Origin: Georgenia thermotolerans
GTDB lineage: Bacteria > Actinomycetota > Actinomycetes > Actinomycetales > Actinomycetaceae
Direction: 5' to 3'
Assembly: GCF_009193185.1 (NCBI RefSeq)
Contig: NZ_VUKF01000031.1
Coordinates: 1 to 53,617 of the forward strand
DNA: 53,617 bases
Part shown: positions 16,765-23,982 of the stretch, piece after piece
Position numbering within the stretch: the stretch's first letter is position 1
How the letters are laid out: each line of letters begins with the position of its first letter
The notes under the pieces: generated by a model
What the model was told of the DNA's origin: nothing
Databases searched by the model: none
What the model saw: only the letters and a program-made list of their open reading frames with translations
Program-made: the position numbers and the translations under genes

Positions 16765-16917
16765 GTGAACGATTTTACCCCACCAGAGCCACGACCAATC
16801 GGCGCAATTATCGGCCCCGACCCGGCCGCATGGCTCGCCAAGGTCATGGGCCTGCCACGCGACTACGTCGCAGCAAAGCTCGCCCAGGCCAACGCAACCC
16901 TTAAGGACGCCGCCTGA
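16765..16917 (+). CDS. small hypothetical protein (50 aa)
   Basis: The 50-residue product starts VNDFTPPEPRPIGAIIGPDP and has one helix with KVMGLPRDYVAAKLAQANA. AGGAGG at 16753-16758 gives a textbook ribosome site for GTG 16765. Its stop abuts the replication gene, so it leads the replication cassette. No function is known. Confidence 0.6.
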   Translation: MNDFTPPEPRPIGAIIGPDPAAWLAKVMGLPRDYVAAKLAQANATLKDAA

Positions 16918-17690
16918 TGGCCATGCGCAAGCCCGGCGTGTACGTGGCACTATCCGCGAACTACGCAGACGACGAGAAGATCATGGAAGCCGGCGAGGAC
17001 GCGGAACTCCTCTACATCCGCATGCTCGCCTACTGCGCCCGCACCCCCCTCACCGAGGGGTGGATCAGTGAGCGTGTCATCCTGTCCCGCCTCGGCATCC
17101 TCCCCCGCATGACGGGAACCGGTGCGGGAATTGAGCCGGGAACCGATGCGGGAAGCCGTGCGGAGAAGTTGCGGGAAGTCGGACTCATCTCCCGTGAGGG
17201 CGAAGGGTTCCGGATCACTTCGTGGCTCAAGTGGAACAAGTCCGCCGAGGAGATGGGCCGGGAGCGCGCCAGGGACCGCCAGCGCAAGACCAGCGCAAAC
17301 GACGGAACCGGTACGGGAAACGATGCGGGAACGGATGCGGGAACCGGCCCGGGACTCCCTGACCCGATCCGTAGGGCAGATCAGAATACAGATCAGAACC
17401 AGAAACAGAGCACGCCCGCCAAGCGCGCGACCTCTCTCCCTGCCGACTGGGAACCCACCCAAGAGCACATCGAGCGCGCAGCCCAGGACGGCATCGACCT
17501 CGGGCGGGAACTCATCAAGTTCCGCGCCTACGTCGATGAGAAGGGCCTCACGTCCAAGTCCTGGAACCAGCGCTTTACCCGGTGGCTGATGCAGGCCGCG
17601 GACTACGCCAAGGCCCGACCAGGGGGGAACGTCACCGCCATCACCGGCCGTCCCCGCCGTGATGTGGGGGTGGACCAGTGGCTGGCCTGA
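16917..17690 (+). CDS. phage replication initiator/replisome organizer
   Basis: The 257-residue protein begins with a winged-helix-like region (KPGVYVALSANYADDEKI...LLYIRMLAYCARTPLTEGWIS...LREVGLISREGEGFRI). A Gly/Thr/Asp linker follows, then a C-terminal DnaT/DnaD-like domain (LPADWEPTQEHIERAAQDGIDLGRELIKFRAYV...SWNQRFTRWL). This fits phage initiators that bind the origin and load a helicase, and the helicase-like gene comes next, overlapping by 13 bases. Two blocks of 12-bp direct repeats inside the gene encode the low-complexity parts (GTGAGIEPGTDAG and GTGTGNDAGTDAGTG). An initiator gene containing its own origin would be comparable to lambda O. Confidence 0.75.
   Translation: MAMRKPGVYVALSANYADDEKIMEAGEDAELLYIRMLAYCARTPLTEGWISERVILSRLGILPRMTGTGAGIEPGTDAGSRAEKLREVGLISREGEGFRITSWLKWNKSAEEMGRERARDRQRKTSANDGTGTGNDAGTDAGTGPGLPDPIRRADQNTDQNQKQSTPAKRATSLPADWEPTQEHIERAAQDGIDLGRELIKFRAYVDEKGLTSKSWNQRFTRWLMQAADYAKARPGGNVTAITGRPRRDVGVDQWLA
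17113..17182 (+). repeat. 12-bp iteron block 1 (candidate replication origin)
   Basis: Tandem units begin with CGGGAA at 17113, 17125, 17137 and 17149, spaced exactly 12 bp apart; a degenerate unit follows at 17161 and a sixth at 17172. The best unit is CGGGAACCGATG. The array lies inside the initiator gene and in its reading frame. Iterons within an initiator gene are a known origin design. Confidence 0.6.
17303..17361 (+). repeat. 12-bp iteron block 2 (candidate replication origin)
   Basis: A second array of the same unit: a degenerate copy at 17303 and CGGGA-starting units at 17314, 17326, 17338 and 17350. It is separated from block 1 by about 120 bp of ordinary coding sequence and lies in the same reading frame. 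Confidence 0.6.
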
Positions 17691-18934
17691 CCGCACACGA
17701 AGCCGAGCAGGCCGTCATCGGGGCCTTGCTCCAGGCACCGGGGAAGATGCGCGAGGTTTCGCAGATCGTCGCCCCCAGCGACTTCGAGTCCATGCCCTTG
17801 GGTGAGCTGTATTCACTCATGGCGGGACAGGCAGCGACCGGGCAACCCTTCGACTCGTTGACCCTGTGGCCGGCGGTGCACGCCCACCCGATCCTGTCCC
17901 GGACGTTCCGGTCTGCGGCGCAGTTGCATGACCTGATCGAGGCAACCCCGACGGCGTCGAACGTTGCTCGCTACGCCAAGCAGGTCCAGGAAGCCGGGCA
18001 GTCACGGCGGCTCCGGGCGGCGGCCATCCGGTTCGACCAGCTCGCCGGGGACGTGTCGCTCACTGCGGCGGAGAAGTTGACCCTGGCGCGTCAGGAACTC
18101 GACCACATCGCTTCCGAGTACGCGACCGCGGTTGATGCGCCCACCCTCGCGGAAATCCTCGCCGTCCCCGACGCCGAAATTGAGTGGGTCATCCCCGGGT
18201 TCCTCGCCAAGCGCGACCGGTTCGTCCTCACCGGCGCCGAAGGTCTCGGGAAGACAACCCTGCTGCGGCAAGTCCTCATCTGCGCCGCCGCTGGCATCCA
18301 CCCCGTCACGTTCGAGCGGATGCGGCCCCTCACCGGTGTCGTCATCGACACCGAGAACAGTGAGGACCAGTGGCGGTGGGAGACCCGCCGCATGGTCGCC
18401 CAAGCCCGCCGATACGGTGCCGCCGACCCGGGCGAGAACATCCGCCTGCACTGCGCGGGGCGGCTCACCATCACGTCCGAGCGTGACCTGGGGATGGTGC
18501 ACTCCCTGCTGGACCAGCACCAGCCCGACCTTCTCGTGATCGGCCCCCTGTACAAGCTCAGCCCGGGCGGCATGAACGACGACAAGGACGCCTCCCCGGT
18601 CCTCACCGCTCTGGACAGCATCCGGGACCGCCCCGACGGTCCCGCGATGCTCATGGAAGCCCACGCCGGCCACGCCACTGGCGGGGACGGTGAGAGGAAC
18701 CTGCGCCCGCGTGGCTCGTCTATGCAGCTCGGGTGGCCTGAGTTCGGTTTGGGCCTCGCCCCCGATAAGGACGCCGACCCGTCGGAAGGGCTGGCCGTTG
18801 TTAAGCGGTGGCGCGGTAACCGTATTCGTGGCCGCTATTTCCCTGAGCGTCTGCGTTCCGGTGGGGATTGGCCGTGGATGGAAGACGGTGCAGCGATGAA
18901 CTGGATTGACATGAAGAGTGGTCGCGCTGCCTGA
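17678..18934 (+). CDS. DnaB/RepA-like replicative ATPase
   Basis: The 418-residue protein has an N-terminal DnaB-like helical domain (AHEAEQAVIGALLQAPGKM..., about residues 4-110), a linker, and a RecA-fold ATPase of the RepA/AAA_25 type. The Walker A motif is GAEGLGKTT (186-194), a Walker B-like strand is DLLVIGPLYKLSPGG, and later motifs are MEAHAGH and LRPRGSSMQLGWPEFGL. It should unwind DNA at the phage origin, loaded by the initiator encoded upstream. The fusion of a DnaB N-domain with a RepA-like core is known in actinophages. GTG 17678 overlaps the initiator gene. Confidence 0.88.
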   Translation: MAGLTAHEAEQAVIGALLQAPGKMREVSQIVAPSDFESMPLGELYSLMAGQAATGQPFDSLTLWPAVHAHPILSRTFRSAAQLHDLIEATPTASNVARYAKQVQEAGQSRRLRAAAIRFDQLAGDVSLTAAEKLTLARQELDHIASEYATAVDAPTLAEILAVPDAEIEWVIPGFLAKRDRFVLTGAEGLGKTTLLRQVLICAAAGIHPVTFERMRPLTGVVIDTENSEDQWRWETRRMVAQARRYGAADPGENIRLHCAGRLTITSERDLGMVHSLLDQHQPDLLVIGPLYKLSPGGMNDDKDASPVLTALDSIRDRPDGPAMLMEAHAGHATGGDGERNLRPRGSSMQLGWPEFGLGLAPDKDADPSEGLAVVKRWRGNRIRGRYFPERLRSGGDWPWMEDGAAMNWIDMKSGRAA

Positions 18935-19003
18935 TTTCGACCTCAGCAGCGCCCGCCCATTTCTGAAACAATATGAGCGACCCCGAAACTAAGGAGAACC
19001 CCC

Positions 19004-19456
19004 GTGGCTGGCGACACCATCATTACGGTTGTTGGAAACCTGACCGCTGACCCCGAGCTGCGCTTTACGCCCAACGGCGCAGCGGTCGCGTCTTTCACCG
19101 TGGCTTCGACCCCGCGCAGTTTCGACAAGAACGCGAATGAGTGGAAGGACGGGGAGACACTCTTCCTGCGCTGCTCGGTGTGGCGTGAGGCCGCGGAGAA
19201 CATCGCGGAATCGCTGACCAAGGGTGCGCGGGTGATCGTGCAGGGGCGCCTCGTGTCCCGGTCGTTCGAGACCCGCGAAGGTGAGAAGCGCACCGTGACC
19301 GAGATGCAGGTGGATGAGGTGGGCCCGTCCCTCACCTACGCCACTGCGAAGGTCACCCGGTCTTCGAAGGGCGGGCAGCGTTCGTCCTACGCGCCGGCCG
19401 GTGGCAGCGCCCAGGACCCGTGGGCGTCCGCCGCTAACGACCCGGCCCCCTTCTGA
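19004..19456 (+). CDS. ssb: single-stranded DNA-binding protein
   Basis: The 150-residue product is an SSB with the OB fold at residues 1-110 ([33 protein letters not shown]..., [31 protein letters not shown]) and a flexible tail ending NDPAPF, a reduced form of the acidic tip that recruits repair and replication proteins. It would coat single strands during phage replication and recombination. GTG 19004 has an AAGGAGAA ribosome site after a 69-bp gap from the helicase gene. Confidence 0.95.
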   Translation: MAGDTIITVVGNLTADPELRFTPNGAAVASFTVASTPRSFDKNANEWKDGETLFLRCSVWREAAENIAESLTKGARVIVQGRLVSRSFETREGEKRTVTEMQVDEVGPSLTYATAKVTRSSKGGQRSSYAPAGGSAQDPWASAANDPAPF

Positions 19457-19457
19457 C

Positions 19458-19634
19458 GTGCGCGCGTTCTTCTACCGCCGCCCCCGCCTGTTCTTCGGGG
19501 TCCGCATCGGCGGCAGGCAGTTCGACTACGGGGCCGGAACATGGCGGCCCCTGTTCTTCCCCACCCCGGAGGAACGCGGCACCTACCTGGACCTCGGCCG
19601 AGGCGGGATCTTCCGATGGGGGCGAGTCAGATGA
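19458..19634 (+). CDS. small aromatic-rich protein (58 aa)
   Basis: The 58-residue basic protein is rich in Phe, Tyr and Arg (VRAFFYRRPRLFFGVRIGGRQFDYGAGTWRP...) and looks like a small beta-sheet fold. It lies one base after ssb and overlaps the methyltransferase start. I do not recognise it. Confidence 0.6.
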   Translation: MRAFFYRRPRLFFGVRIGGRQFDYGAGTWRPLFFPTPEERGTYLDLGRGGIFRWGRVR

Positions 19635-20395
19635 GCACCCCGTACTACGACGACGACGAAACTCTCATCACTCTCCACAACGGCGACTGCCTCGAAGTCA
19701 TGGCCGAGATGTCAAGCGACTCGGTCGACATCGTTGTCACATCCCCGCCCTACAACATGGGTCTAACTCCCGGCGGCAACGGGCGTGGCACGTACAAGCA
19801 CACGACCCAGAAGGCACGACGGTTCGCTGACGGGTACGGGCAGCACGACGACGCCATGGCACAGGACGACTACGACGCCTGGCAGCGGAAGGTGCTGGCC
19901 GAGTGCTGGCGCATCGCCCGCAAGGCCGTGTTCTACAACCACCGGCCCCGCATCGAGCACGGTGTCCTGCGTGACCCGCTCGGCAACGACTTCGGTATCC
20001 CGCTTCGTCAGCGCATCATCTGGAACCGGGGCACCGGCATCGACGTGAACCTCCGGAACTTCTGCACGCGAGGCGAGTACATCTATCTGTTCGCTAAGCC
20101 CGACTTTCAGCTTGTCACCCATGCCGCCTCGGGCATGGGTGACGTGTGGGACCTCGGCATCGAGTACGGCATCAAGGATCACCCGGCGCCGTTCCCCATC
20201 TCCCTCCCCGCGCGGTGCATTGAAGCCACCGGGGCGCAGTCCGTCCTAGATCCGTTCAGTGGCTCAGGCACGACACTCCGCGCCGCCATGGACCACGGCA
20301 TCCGCGGCATCGGCATCGAGTTGGAAGAGAAGTTTTGCGCCATGACGGTGGGCCGCCTCCAGCAGCAGGCCCTAGACCTTTGGAGTGCGGCATGA
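19631..20395 (+). CDS. DNA methyltransferase (amino-methylating, beta-type order)
   Basis: The 254-residue protein has TSPPYN (residues 37-42, catalytic motif IV) before the AdoMet-binding DPFSGSGTT (207-215, motif I). This order is typical of beta-class N4-cytosine/N6-adenine methyltransferases of site-specific type. No restriction endonuclease gene is next to it, so it probably protects phage DNA from host restriction or marks sites for phage use. The target sequence cannot be read from the protein. A related but different enzyme is encoded at 49531. Confidence 0.9.
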   Translation: MSTPYYDDDETLITLHNGDCLEVMAEMSSDSVDIVVTSPPYNMGLTPGGNGRGTYKHTTQKARRFADGYGQHDDAMAQDDYDAWQRKVLAECWRIARKAVFYNHRPRIEHGVLRDPLGNDFGIPLRQRIIWNRGTGIDVNLRNFCTRGEYIYLFAKPDFQLVTHAASGMGDVWDLGIEYGIKDHPAPFPISLPARCIEATGAQSVLDPFSGSGTTLRAAMDHGIRGIGIELEEKFCAMTVGRLQQQALDLWSAA

Positions 20396-20583
20396 GCGAG
20401 TACTTCGAGACGTCTGCGGATCGCCGGTACAACGCCCTCCTCGACGAATACGCGGCCACCCTGCGCACGGTGGAGAACCTGACCGTCGAACGCAACCAGT
20501 TGCACCGCGACAACTATTTGCTCGGCCTGCGGGTGCAACAGCTCGAAGCCCGCCTCAACAGGCTCAAAGAAGGAGCAGCGTGA
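20392..20583 (+). CDS. small coiled-coil protein (63 aa)
   Basis: The 63-residue protein is almost entirely one heptad-like helix (NALLDEYAATLRTVENLTVERNQLHRDNYLLGLRVQQLEARLNRL), so it probably forms a dimer or binds a partner helix. It overlaps both neighbours by ATGA/GTGA. Function unknown. Confidence 0.65.
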   Translation: MSEYFETSADRRYNALLDEYAATLRTVENLTVERNQLHRDNYLLGLRVQQLEARLNRLKEGAA

Positions 20584-20801
20584 ACGTCTCCGAGTGGATC
20601 GACCGAGTCATTCACGGCCCCGGCGGCATGGACGACTACGGGCGGTACGAGATCGTCGCCTTCAACGATGAGCGTGTGGACGCTGTGACGTGGGCTATCC
20701 GGTGCCTCGCCAATCCGAACAACAAGGGCGCCGCAGAAGTGCTGGACGCCATCCAGCATCAGCGCGCAACGGCCATCAGTCAGAGTGAGGCGGCGGCGTG
20801 A
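20580..20801 (+). CDS. hypothetical protein (73 aa)
   Basis: A small acidic alpha/beta protein (VNVSEWIDRVIHGPGGMDDYGRYEIVAFNDERVDAVTW...). No family is recognised. Coupled at both ends in the early operon. Confidence 0.6.
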   Translation: MNVSEWIDRVIHGPGGMDDYGRYEIVAFNDERVDAVTWAIRCLANPNNKGAAEVLDAIQHQRATAISQSEAAA

Positions 20802-21094
20802 ACGATCCCATGGTGTGCAGTGGCCGCCCGCACCCGCATCTGCCGAACGTGCACGACCTGACCGTGGAACGTGACCACTGGTTAGGCGAGGCCGCGAGGT
20901 GGCGGGGCTTGTTCGAGAGGGCCGCTAGGGAACTCGCCCGCTCGCATGGTCTGACCCCGGAGCAGGAGTACGTGCGGTGGAACCTGGAACCGCCCGAATG
21001 GCGCACGCAAACCGGCCCAGGACAGCCTGAAACCGGCCCCGGGTACACCGAGCCACCCCTACCCGTATTCGACGCCCAGGAGGCAGCAGCGTGA
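20798..21094 (+). CDS. hypothetical protein (98 aa)
   Basis: The product has a central helix (LTVERDHWLGEAARWRGLFERAARELARS) and a Pro/Gly-rich C-terminus. The LTVERxxxxxE stretch resembles the helix of the coiled-coil protein at 20392, so the two may share ancestry. Coupled to neighbours. Confidence 0.6.
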   Translation: MNDPMVCSGRPHPHLPNVHDLTVERDHWLGEAARWRGLFERAARELARSHGLTPEQEYVRWNLEPPEWRTQTGPGQPETGPGYTEPPLPVFDAQEAAA

Positions 21095-21312
21095 CCGAGA
21101 GACTGCAAGCCGCAGCCGATGTCGCACACTCTGCCGGATTCGCCTCGGTCAGCATGGTGCAGCGCAAGTTGGGCATCGGGTTCGTTGAGGCACGCAACCT
21201 CTGCCAGCGACTCGAAGACCTAGGCGTGTTCGCTCCGACGGTCGGCAGCAAGGCGCGGGACATCCTCACTGCCCGCGAGGAAACCCGCCGAATCATCGAG
21301 GGGGCAGCGTGA
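21091..21312 (+). CDS. stand-alone FtsK-gamma-like winged-helix protein
   Basis: The 73-residue protein closely resembles the gamma domain of FtsK/SpoIIIE translocases: AADVAHSAGFASVSMVQRKLGIGFVEARNLCQRLEDLGVFAPTVGSKARDIL matches its SxSxLQRxxxIGYxRAxxxxxxLExxGxVxP pattern. In FtsK this winged helix reads polar DNA motifs (KOPS) and contacts XerD. Here it is separate from any motor. It may act as a small DNA-binding regulator or touch the host chromosome-segregation system. It is coupled to both neighbours. Confidence 0.75.
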   Translation: MTERLQAAADVAHSAGFASVSMVQRKLGIGFVEARNLCQRLEDLGVFAPTVGSKARDILTAREETRRIIEGAA

Positions 21313-21500
21313 TGAGCTACGGCGCAATCCACGTCGGATCCATCCACATCGGCTACGACCTCGCCGACGACGGAGAACCCATCACCACGGTCACCACCGA
21401 CGGAGACATGCCCCTCGTCACCCAACTCGGCCTACTCCGCCTCGCCGAAGACACCCTCATGAACGGCGCACTGGACGACGAGGAGGACGGCGATGACTGA
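21312..21500 (+). CDS. small acidic protein (62 aa)
   Basis: The 62-residue product (MSYGAIHVGSIHIGYDLADDGEPITTVTTDGDMP...) is beta-rich at the start and ends in a very acidic tail (DDEEDGDD). GTG 21309 is an alternative start. No family is recognised. Confidence 0.6.
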   Translation: MSYGAIHVGSIHIGYDLADDGEPITTVTTDGDMPLVTQLGLLRLAEDTLMNGALDDEEDGDD

Positions 21501-22209
21501 GCCAACCGAGCGGGCGTACAAGCCTGACCACGTGTACCGGGCGGCGATCCTTGACCGGGTGAACCGGCTCACGCGCCCGATCACGACCCGGGAAAAGTAC
21601 GACACCGAGGACGGCACGAGGACGCACGTCACCCGGCACCCGTCGCTGTTGGGGCAGCTCGCGTCCGCGGTCACCGGCACCACCGGACCTTCGACGGCTG
21701 GCGGGAAGGGGTTTGAGTCCAAGCCCGCCGCCAGGTTGGACGCCCTCGACGCACTCACCCGCATCGAGCAGGAAGCCCGCTGGTGGGTCGCAGCACTGTA
21801 CGGCCCCCGACGCGCAACCGCTGCCGCGAACCTCCAATGGCTCGCCGGCCACGCAACCACCATGCCCACCCACGACCTCGCAGACCTCGACCACGACACC
21901 CGCTCATGGGTCGCAGCCGCCACCACCATCTCAGGTATCGACCAGCCCGCATGGCGCCCCTACATCCCCTGCCCCAACTGTGACGAAAAGGGCACGCTCA
22001 GGATCAGGACTGATCCCGTGTACGCCACCTGTGTCGCATGCGGCGAAGGGTGGGACCGGTCCACGGTTGGCGCCATTGCTGACCACCTCGACATCGTGAC
22101 CCAGAGTCACGAAATCCCGACAGTCCCCGCAAGTCACGAAATGCTGACGGGCGGCAGCGGGCGAGGGCTGGTTGCGTCGGATGAGTACGACCTTCCCGGG
22201 GCTGCCTGA
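21493..22209 (+). CDS. phage protein with C-terminal zinc ribbon
   Basis: The 238-residue protein is mainly helical (about residues 1-150, with WWVAALYGPRRATAAANLQWLAGH). It carries a zinc ribbon CPNC-x15-CVAC near 160-185 (PCPNCDEKGTLRIRTDP...CVACGEGWDRSTVG) and a disordered tail. I know such proteins only as conserved actinophage early proteins of unknown role. It ends the second block of the early operon; a strong promoter follows. Confidence 0.7.
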   Translation: MTEPTERAYKPDHVYRAAILDRVNRLTRPITTREKYDTEDGTRTHVTRHPSLLGQLASAVTGTTGPSTAGGKGFESKPAARLDALDALTRIEQEARWWVAALYGPRRATAAANLQWLAGHATTMPTHDLADLDHDTRSWVAAATTISGIDQPAWRPYIPCPNCDEKGTLRIRTDPVYATCVACGEGWDRSTVGAIADHLDIVTQSHEIPTVPASHEMLTGGSGRGLVASDEYDLPGAA

Positions 22210-22229
22210 AAATTGGGTGTGTAGTGGGC

Positions 22230-22263
22230 TTGACAAGGGTGTCTAGCGCGCTATACAGTTGTC
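22230..22263 (+). promoter_or_regulatory. strong internal early promoter with palindromic operator
   Basis: A consensus -35 TTGACA (22230-22235), 16-bp spacer and -10 TATACA (22252-22257) lie upstream of the gene at 22300. The spacer and -10 hold the perfect palindrome TAGCGCGCTA (22244-22253), extendable to TGTnTAGCGCGCTAnACA. CTTGACAAG and a downstream TTGTC are shared with the repressor/Cro region (9033-9072). A regulated phage promoter is likely. Confidence 0.75.
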
Positions 22264-22299
22264 TCAACAGCAAGGGACAACAACCAAGGAGCAGGAACC

Positions 22300-22482
22300 A
22301 TGACCGAAATCAAGTTCACCGCCACCCGCACCGGCCGCCGCGCCTACCGCTACGAGGCCCGCCAGATGCGCTGGTTCCCCATCGGAGTCGCCAAGGCCGA
22401 ACTCCTCATCGCCACCGGCGCCGGCAAGGACATCACCGCCCAGGCCGCCAACCACCGCTCCACCCTCGTCCGCTACCGCTGA
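22300..22482 (+). CDS. small basic protein (60 aa)
   Basis: The 60-residue product (MTEIKFTATRTGRRAYRYEARQMRWFPI...) is a compact basic alpha/beta protein, first gene after the strong promoter at 22230 and preceded by AAGGAG. It should be among the best expressed early proteins. No family is recognised. A 9-bp GC hairpin (22490-22498 with 22503-22511) follows. Confidence 0.65.
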   Translation: MTEIKFTATRTGRRAYRYEARQMRWFPIGVAKAELLIATGAGKDITAQAANHRSTLVRYR

Positions 22483-22489
22483 CCAAACC

Positions 22490-22511
22490 GCCCGGGGCTA
22501 CGGCCCCGGGC
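22490..22511 (+). terminator. GC hairpin, possible attenuator
   Basis: GCCCGGGGC-TACG-GCCCCGGGC forms a perfect 9-bp stem between the promoter-proximal gene and the next one. No T-run follows, so it is more likely an attenuator or RNA-stability element than a full terminator. Confidence 0.4.
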
Positions 22512-22530
22512 AAACCCGAAAGGGAAAGCC

Positions 22531-22995
22531 GTGAACCCGATTCACACCAAGCTCACCAAAGCCCGCACCCGCGTAGATGCGCTAGAGAAAGCCCTACAGC
22601 GCGCCCGCGGCTCAGCGGAGGCAAACACCCCAGGCGGCCTCAGCGGCTACGACTCCGCCATCCTCTCCGGCATCCGCCGCAAGCCCAACCACAAAGCCGA
22701 CAACCGCAGGTGGGCCGCCTACGACCGCGAAGCCGCCATCACCCTCGAACTCGAAAGCGCACGCCGCGACGTCGAAACGCTAGAGGCGCAACTCAAGCGA
22801 GCCGAACAAGACGCTAACGCCCCGCGCGACCTCAACAACCTCGAGCCCGGCGACCTCGTCCGCGACTCCGTTGGCTGGCACCGCGTCACCCGCGTCAACG
22901 CCAAGAGCGTGTCAGTCGAAACCGGCTACTCATGGACCGACCGAATCCCCCACGAACGCATCATCGAAACCCGCGCCGCTAAGGTCGCAGCATGA
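22531..22995 (+). CDS. coiled-coil protein with SH3/KOW-like end (154 aa)
   Basis: Two helical heptad-type segments (about residues 5-30 and 66-98: KLTKARTRVDALEKALQRA; LELESARRDVETLEAQLKRAEQDA) are followed by a small beta domain (LEPGDLVRDSVGWHRVTRVNAKSVSVETGYSW). The layout suggests a dimer with a binding module. GTG 22531 has a GAAAGGGAAAG upstream. Function unknown. Confidence 0.65.
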   Translation: MNPIHTKLTKARTRVDALEKALQRARGSAEANTPGGLSGYDSAILSGIRRKPNHKADNRRWAAYDREAAITLELESARRDVETLEAQLKRAEQDANAPRDLNNLEPGDLVRDSVGWHRVTRVNAKSVSVETGYSWTDRIPHERIIETRAAKVAA

Positions 22996-23168
22996 CCGCC
23001 TACACCGAATGGACCGCCCAGGGTGAGGAGAACGGCGAGGGCTGGATTGCCGAACTCAATGAGTACACCCGTGATGAAGCGGAGGCATACGTCAAGCGCC
23101 ACGGCGGCTACCTCATGCGACGCGAAGTCACCGAATGGGAACGGGTACTGGGAAAGGACAAGAAGTGA
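22992..23168 (+). CDS. tiny acidic protein (58 aa)
   Basis: The 58-residue product (MTAYTEWTAQGEENGEGWIAELNEYTRDEAEAYVKRHGGYLMRREVTEW) has one helix and one strand pair. The ATGA overlap with the gene before and the GTGA overlap with the gene after support it. Confidence 0.55.
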   Translation: MTAYTEWTAQGEENGEGWIAELNEYTRDEAEAYVKRHGGYLMRREVTEWERVLGKDKK

Positions 23169-23398
23169 GCGACTACACGCCCACCACCGAAGCGGTGCGC
23201 ACTGACTGGGTCGAGGGCTGGAACGGCTGGCTCCACGCAGGTGCCGCGTTCGACCGGTGGCTCGCCCAGGTCAGGGCCGAGGCGCTATGGGAGGCTGCGG
23301 ACTTCCTGCGTGACGACATGGACGAGCCGTGGGGGACGCGGGCTGCTAACCGCCTTGATGAGCGCGCCAACCAGATTAGGCGAGGTGAGGTCGCGTGA
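23165..23398 (+). CDS. hypothetical protein, paralogue of the gene at 14068
   Basis: The 77-residue product begins VSDYTPTTEAVRTDW and contains FDRWLAQVRAEALWEAADFLRDD, matching the product of the gene at 14068 in its N-terminal SDYTPxTExVR and the FDRWLxxVRAEA core. It ends with RANQIRRGE where the other ends TRIESGE. It is translationally coupled to both neighbours. Confidence 0.65.
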   Translation: MSDYTPTTEAVRTDWVEGWNGWLHAGAAFDRWLAQVRAEALWEAADFLRDDMDEPWGTRAANRLDERANQIRRGEVA

Positions 23399-23745
23399 CC
23401 ATCACAGAGTTCCTGCTAGCCCGTATCGCTGAGGATGAGGCGGAGGCGCGGTCAAAGCCGACGACTTACCTGTACATCCACCCGGACGGGTACGACATGG
23501 CCGACATGGGCCCCGGGTATGTGCTGGCAGCCAATCCCGCCCGGGTGCTGGCCGAGTGTGCGGCCAAGCGGGCGATCATCGAACCCGCCCGTGATGCGAC
23601 CTACTACGCCAAGCGAGTAGACAGGGAACTCCTCGGCGGCCCCCGGGACGCCATGGCCGACCCCTACCCTGGCGACGTCATCCTCCGCCATCTCGCCGCC
23701 GTCTACGCTGACCACCCGGACTATCAGCAAGAGTGGAAGCCGTGA
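23395..23745 (+). CDS. DUF6221-like actinobacterial protein
   Basis: The 116-residue protein has the pattern FLLARIAEDEAEA... ANPARVLAECAAKRAIIEP... LRHLAAVYADHPDYQQEWKP, which I recognise as a small family (DUF6221) common in actinobacterial prophages and mobile elements. No function is known. Coupled to neighbours near the end of the early operon. Confidence 0.75.
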   Translation: MTITEFLLARIAEDEAEARSKPTTYLYIHPDGYDMADMGPGYVLAANPARVLAECAAKRAIIEPARDATYYAKRVDRELLGGPRDAMADPYPGDVILRHLAAVYADHPDYQQEWKP

Positions 23746-23927
23746 CGAACCTAACCGCCGCTACAGAAGCCCGCCAGCTCGCCCAAGCCCAACTAGAACA
23801 AGCCGACAAGGAATGGCGGCAAGCCATCCGAGAAGAAGTCGCACGCGGCAAGTCCTATGCCCAAATAGCCGAGGTAGCAGGAATCACCCGCGGCCGAGTC
23901 GCCCAGATCATCCACGAAAATCGGTGA
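23742..23927 (+). CDS. small HTH protein (sigma-region-4-like)
   Basis: The 61-residue product carries a helix (ATEARQLAQAQLEQADKEWRQAIREEVARG) followed by a helix-turn-helix KSYAQIAEVAGITRGRVAQIIHEN similar to those in sigma region 4 and small phage regulators. As the last early gene, just before the late promoter and structured region, it could control the early-to-late change. GTG 23742 overlaps the previous stop. Confidence 0.65.
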   Translation: MTNLTAATEARQLAQAQLEQADKEWRQAIREEVARGKSYAQIAEVAGITRGRVAQIIHENR

Positions 23928-23947
23928 CGTCCTATCGGCGTGTCGCG

Positions 23948-23976
23948 TTGACGAACGTCGACAAAACCCATACCAT
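23948..23976 (+). promoter_or_regulatory. promoter of the early-late intergenic region
   Basis: TTGACG (23948-23953), a 17-bp spacer and TACCAT (23971-23976) form a good sigma-70-type promoter 20 bases after the last early gene. Transcription would begin near 23983, exactly where the first hairpin of the structured region starts. It may also feed the late operon. Confidence 0.65.
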
Positions 23977-23982
23977 TACCCC

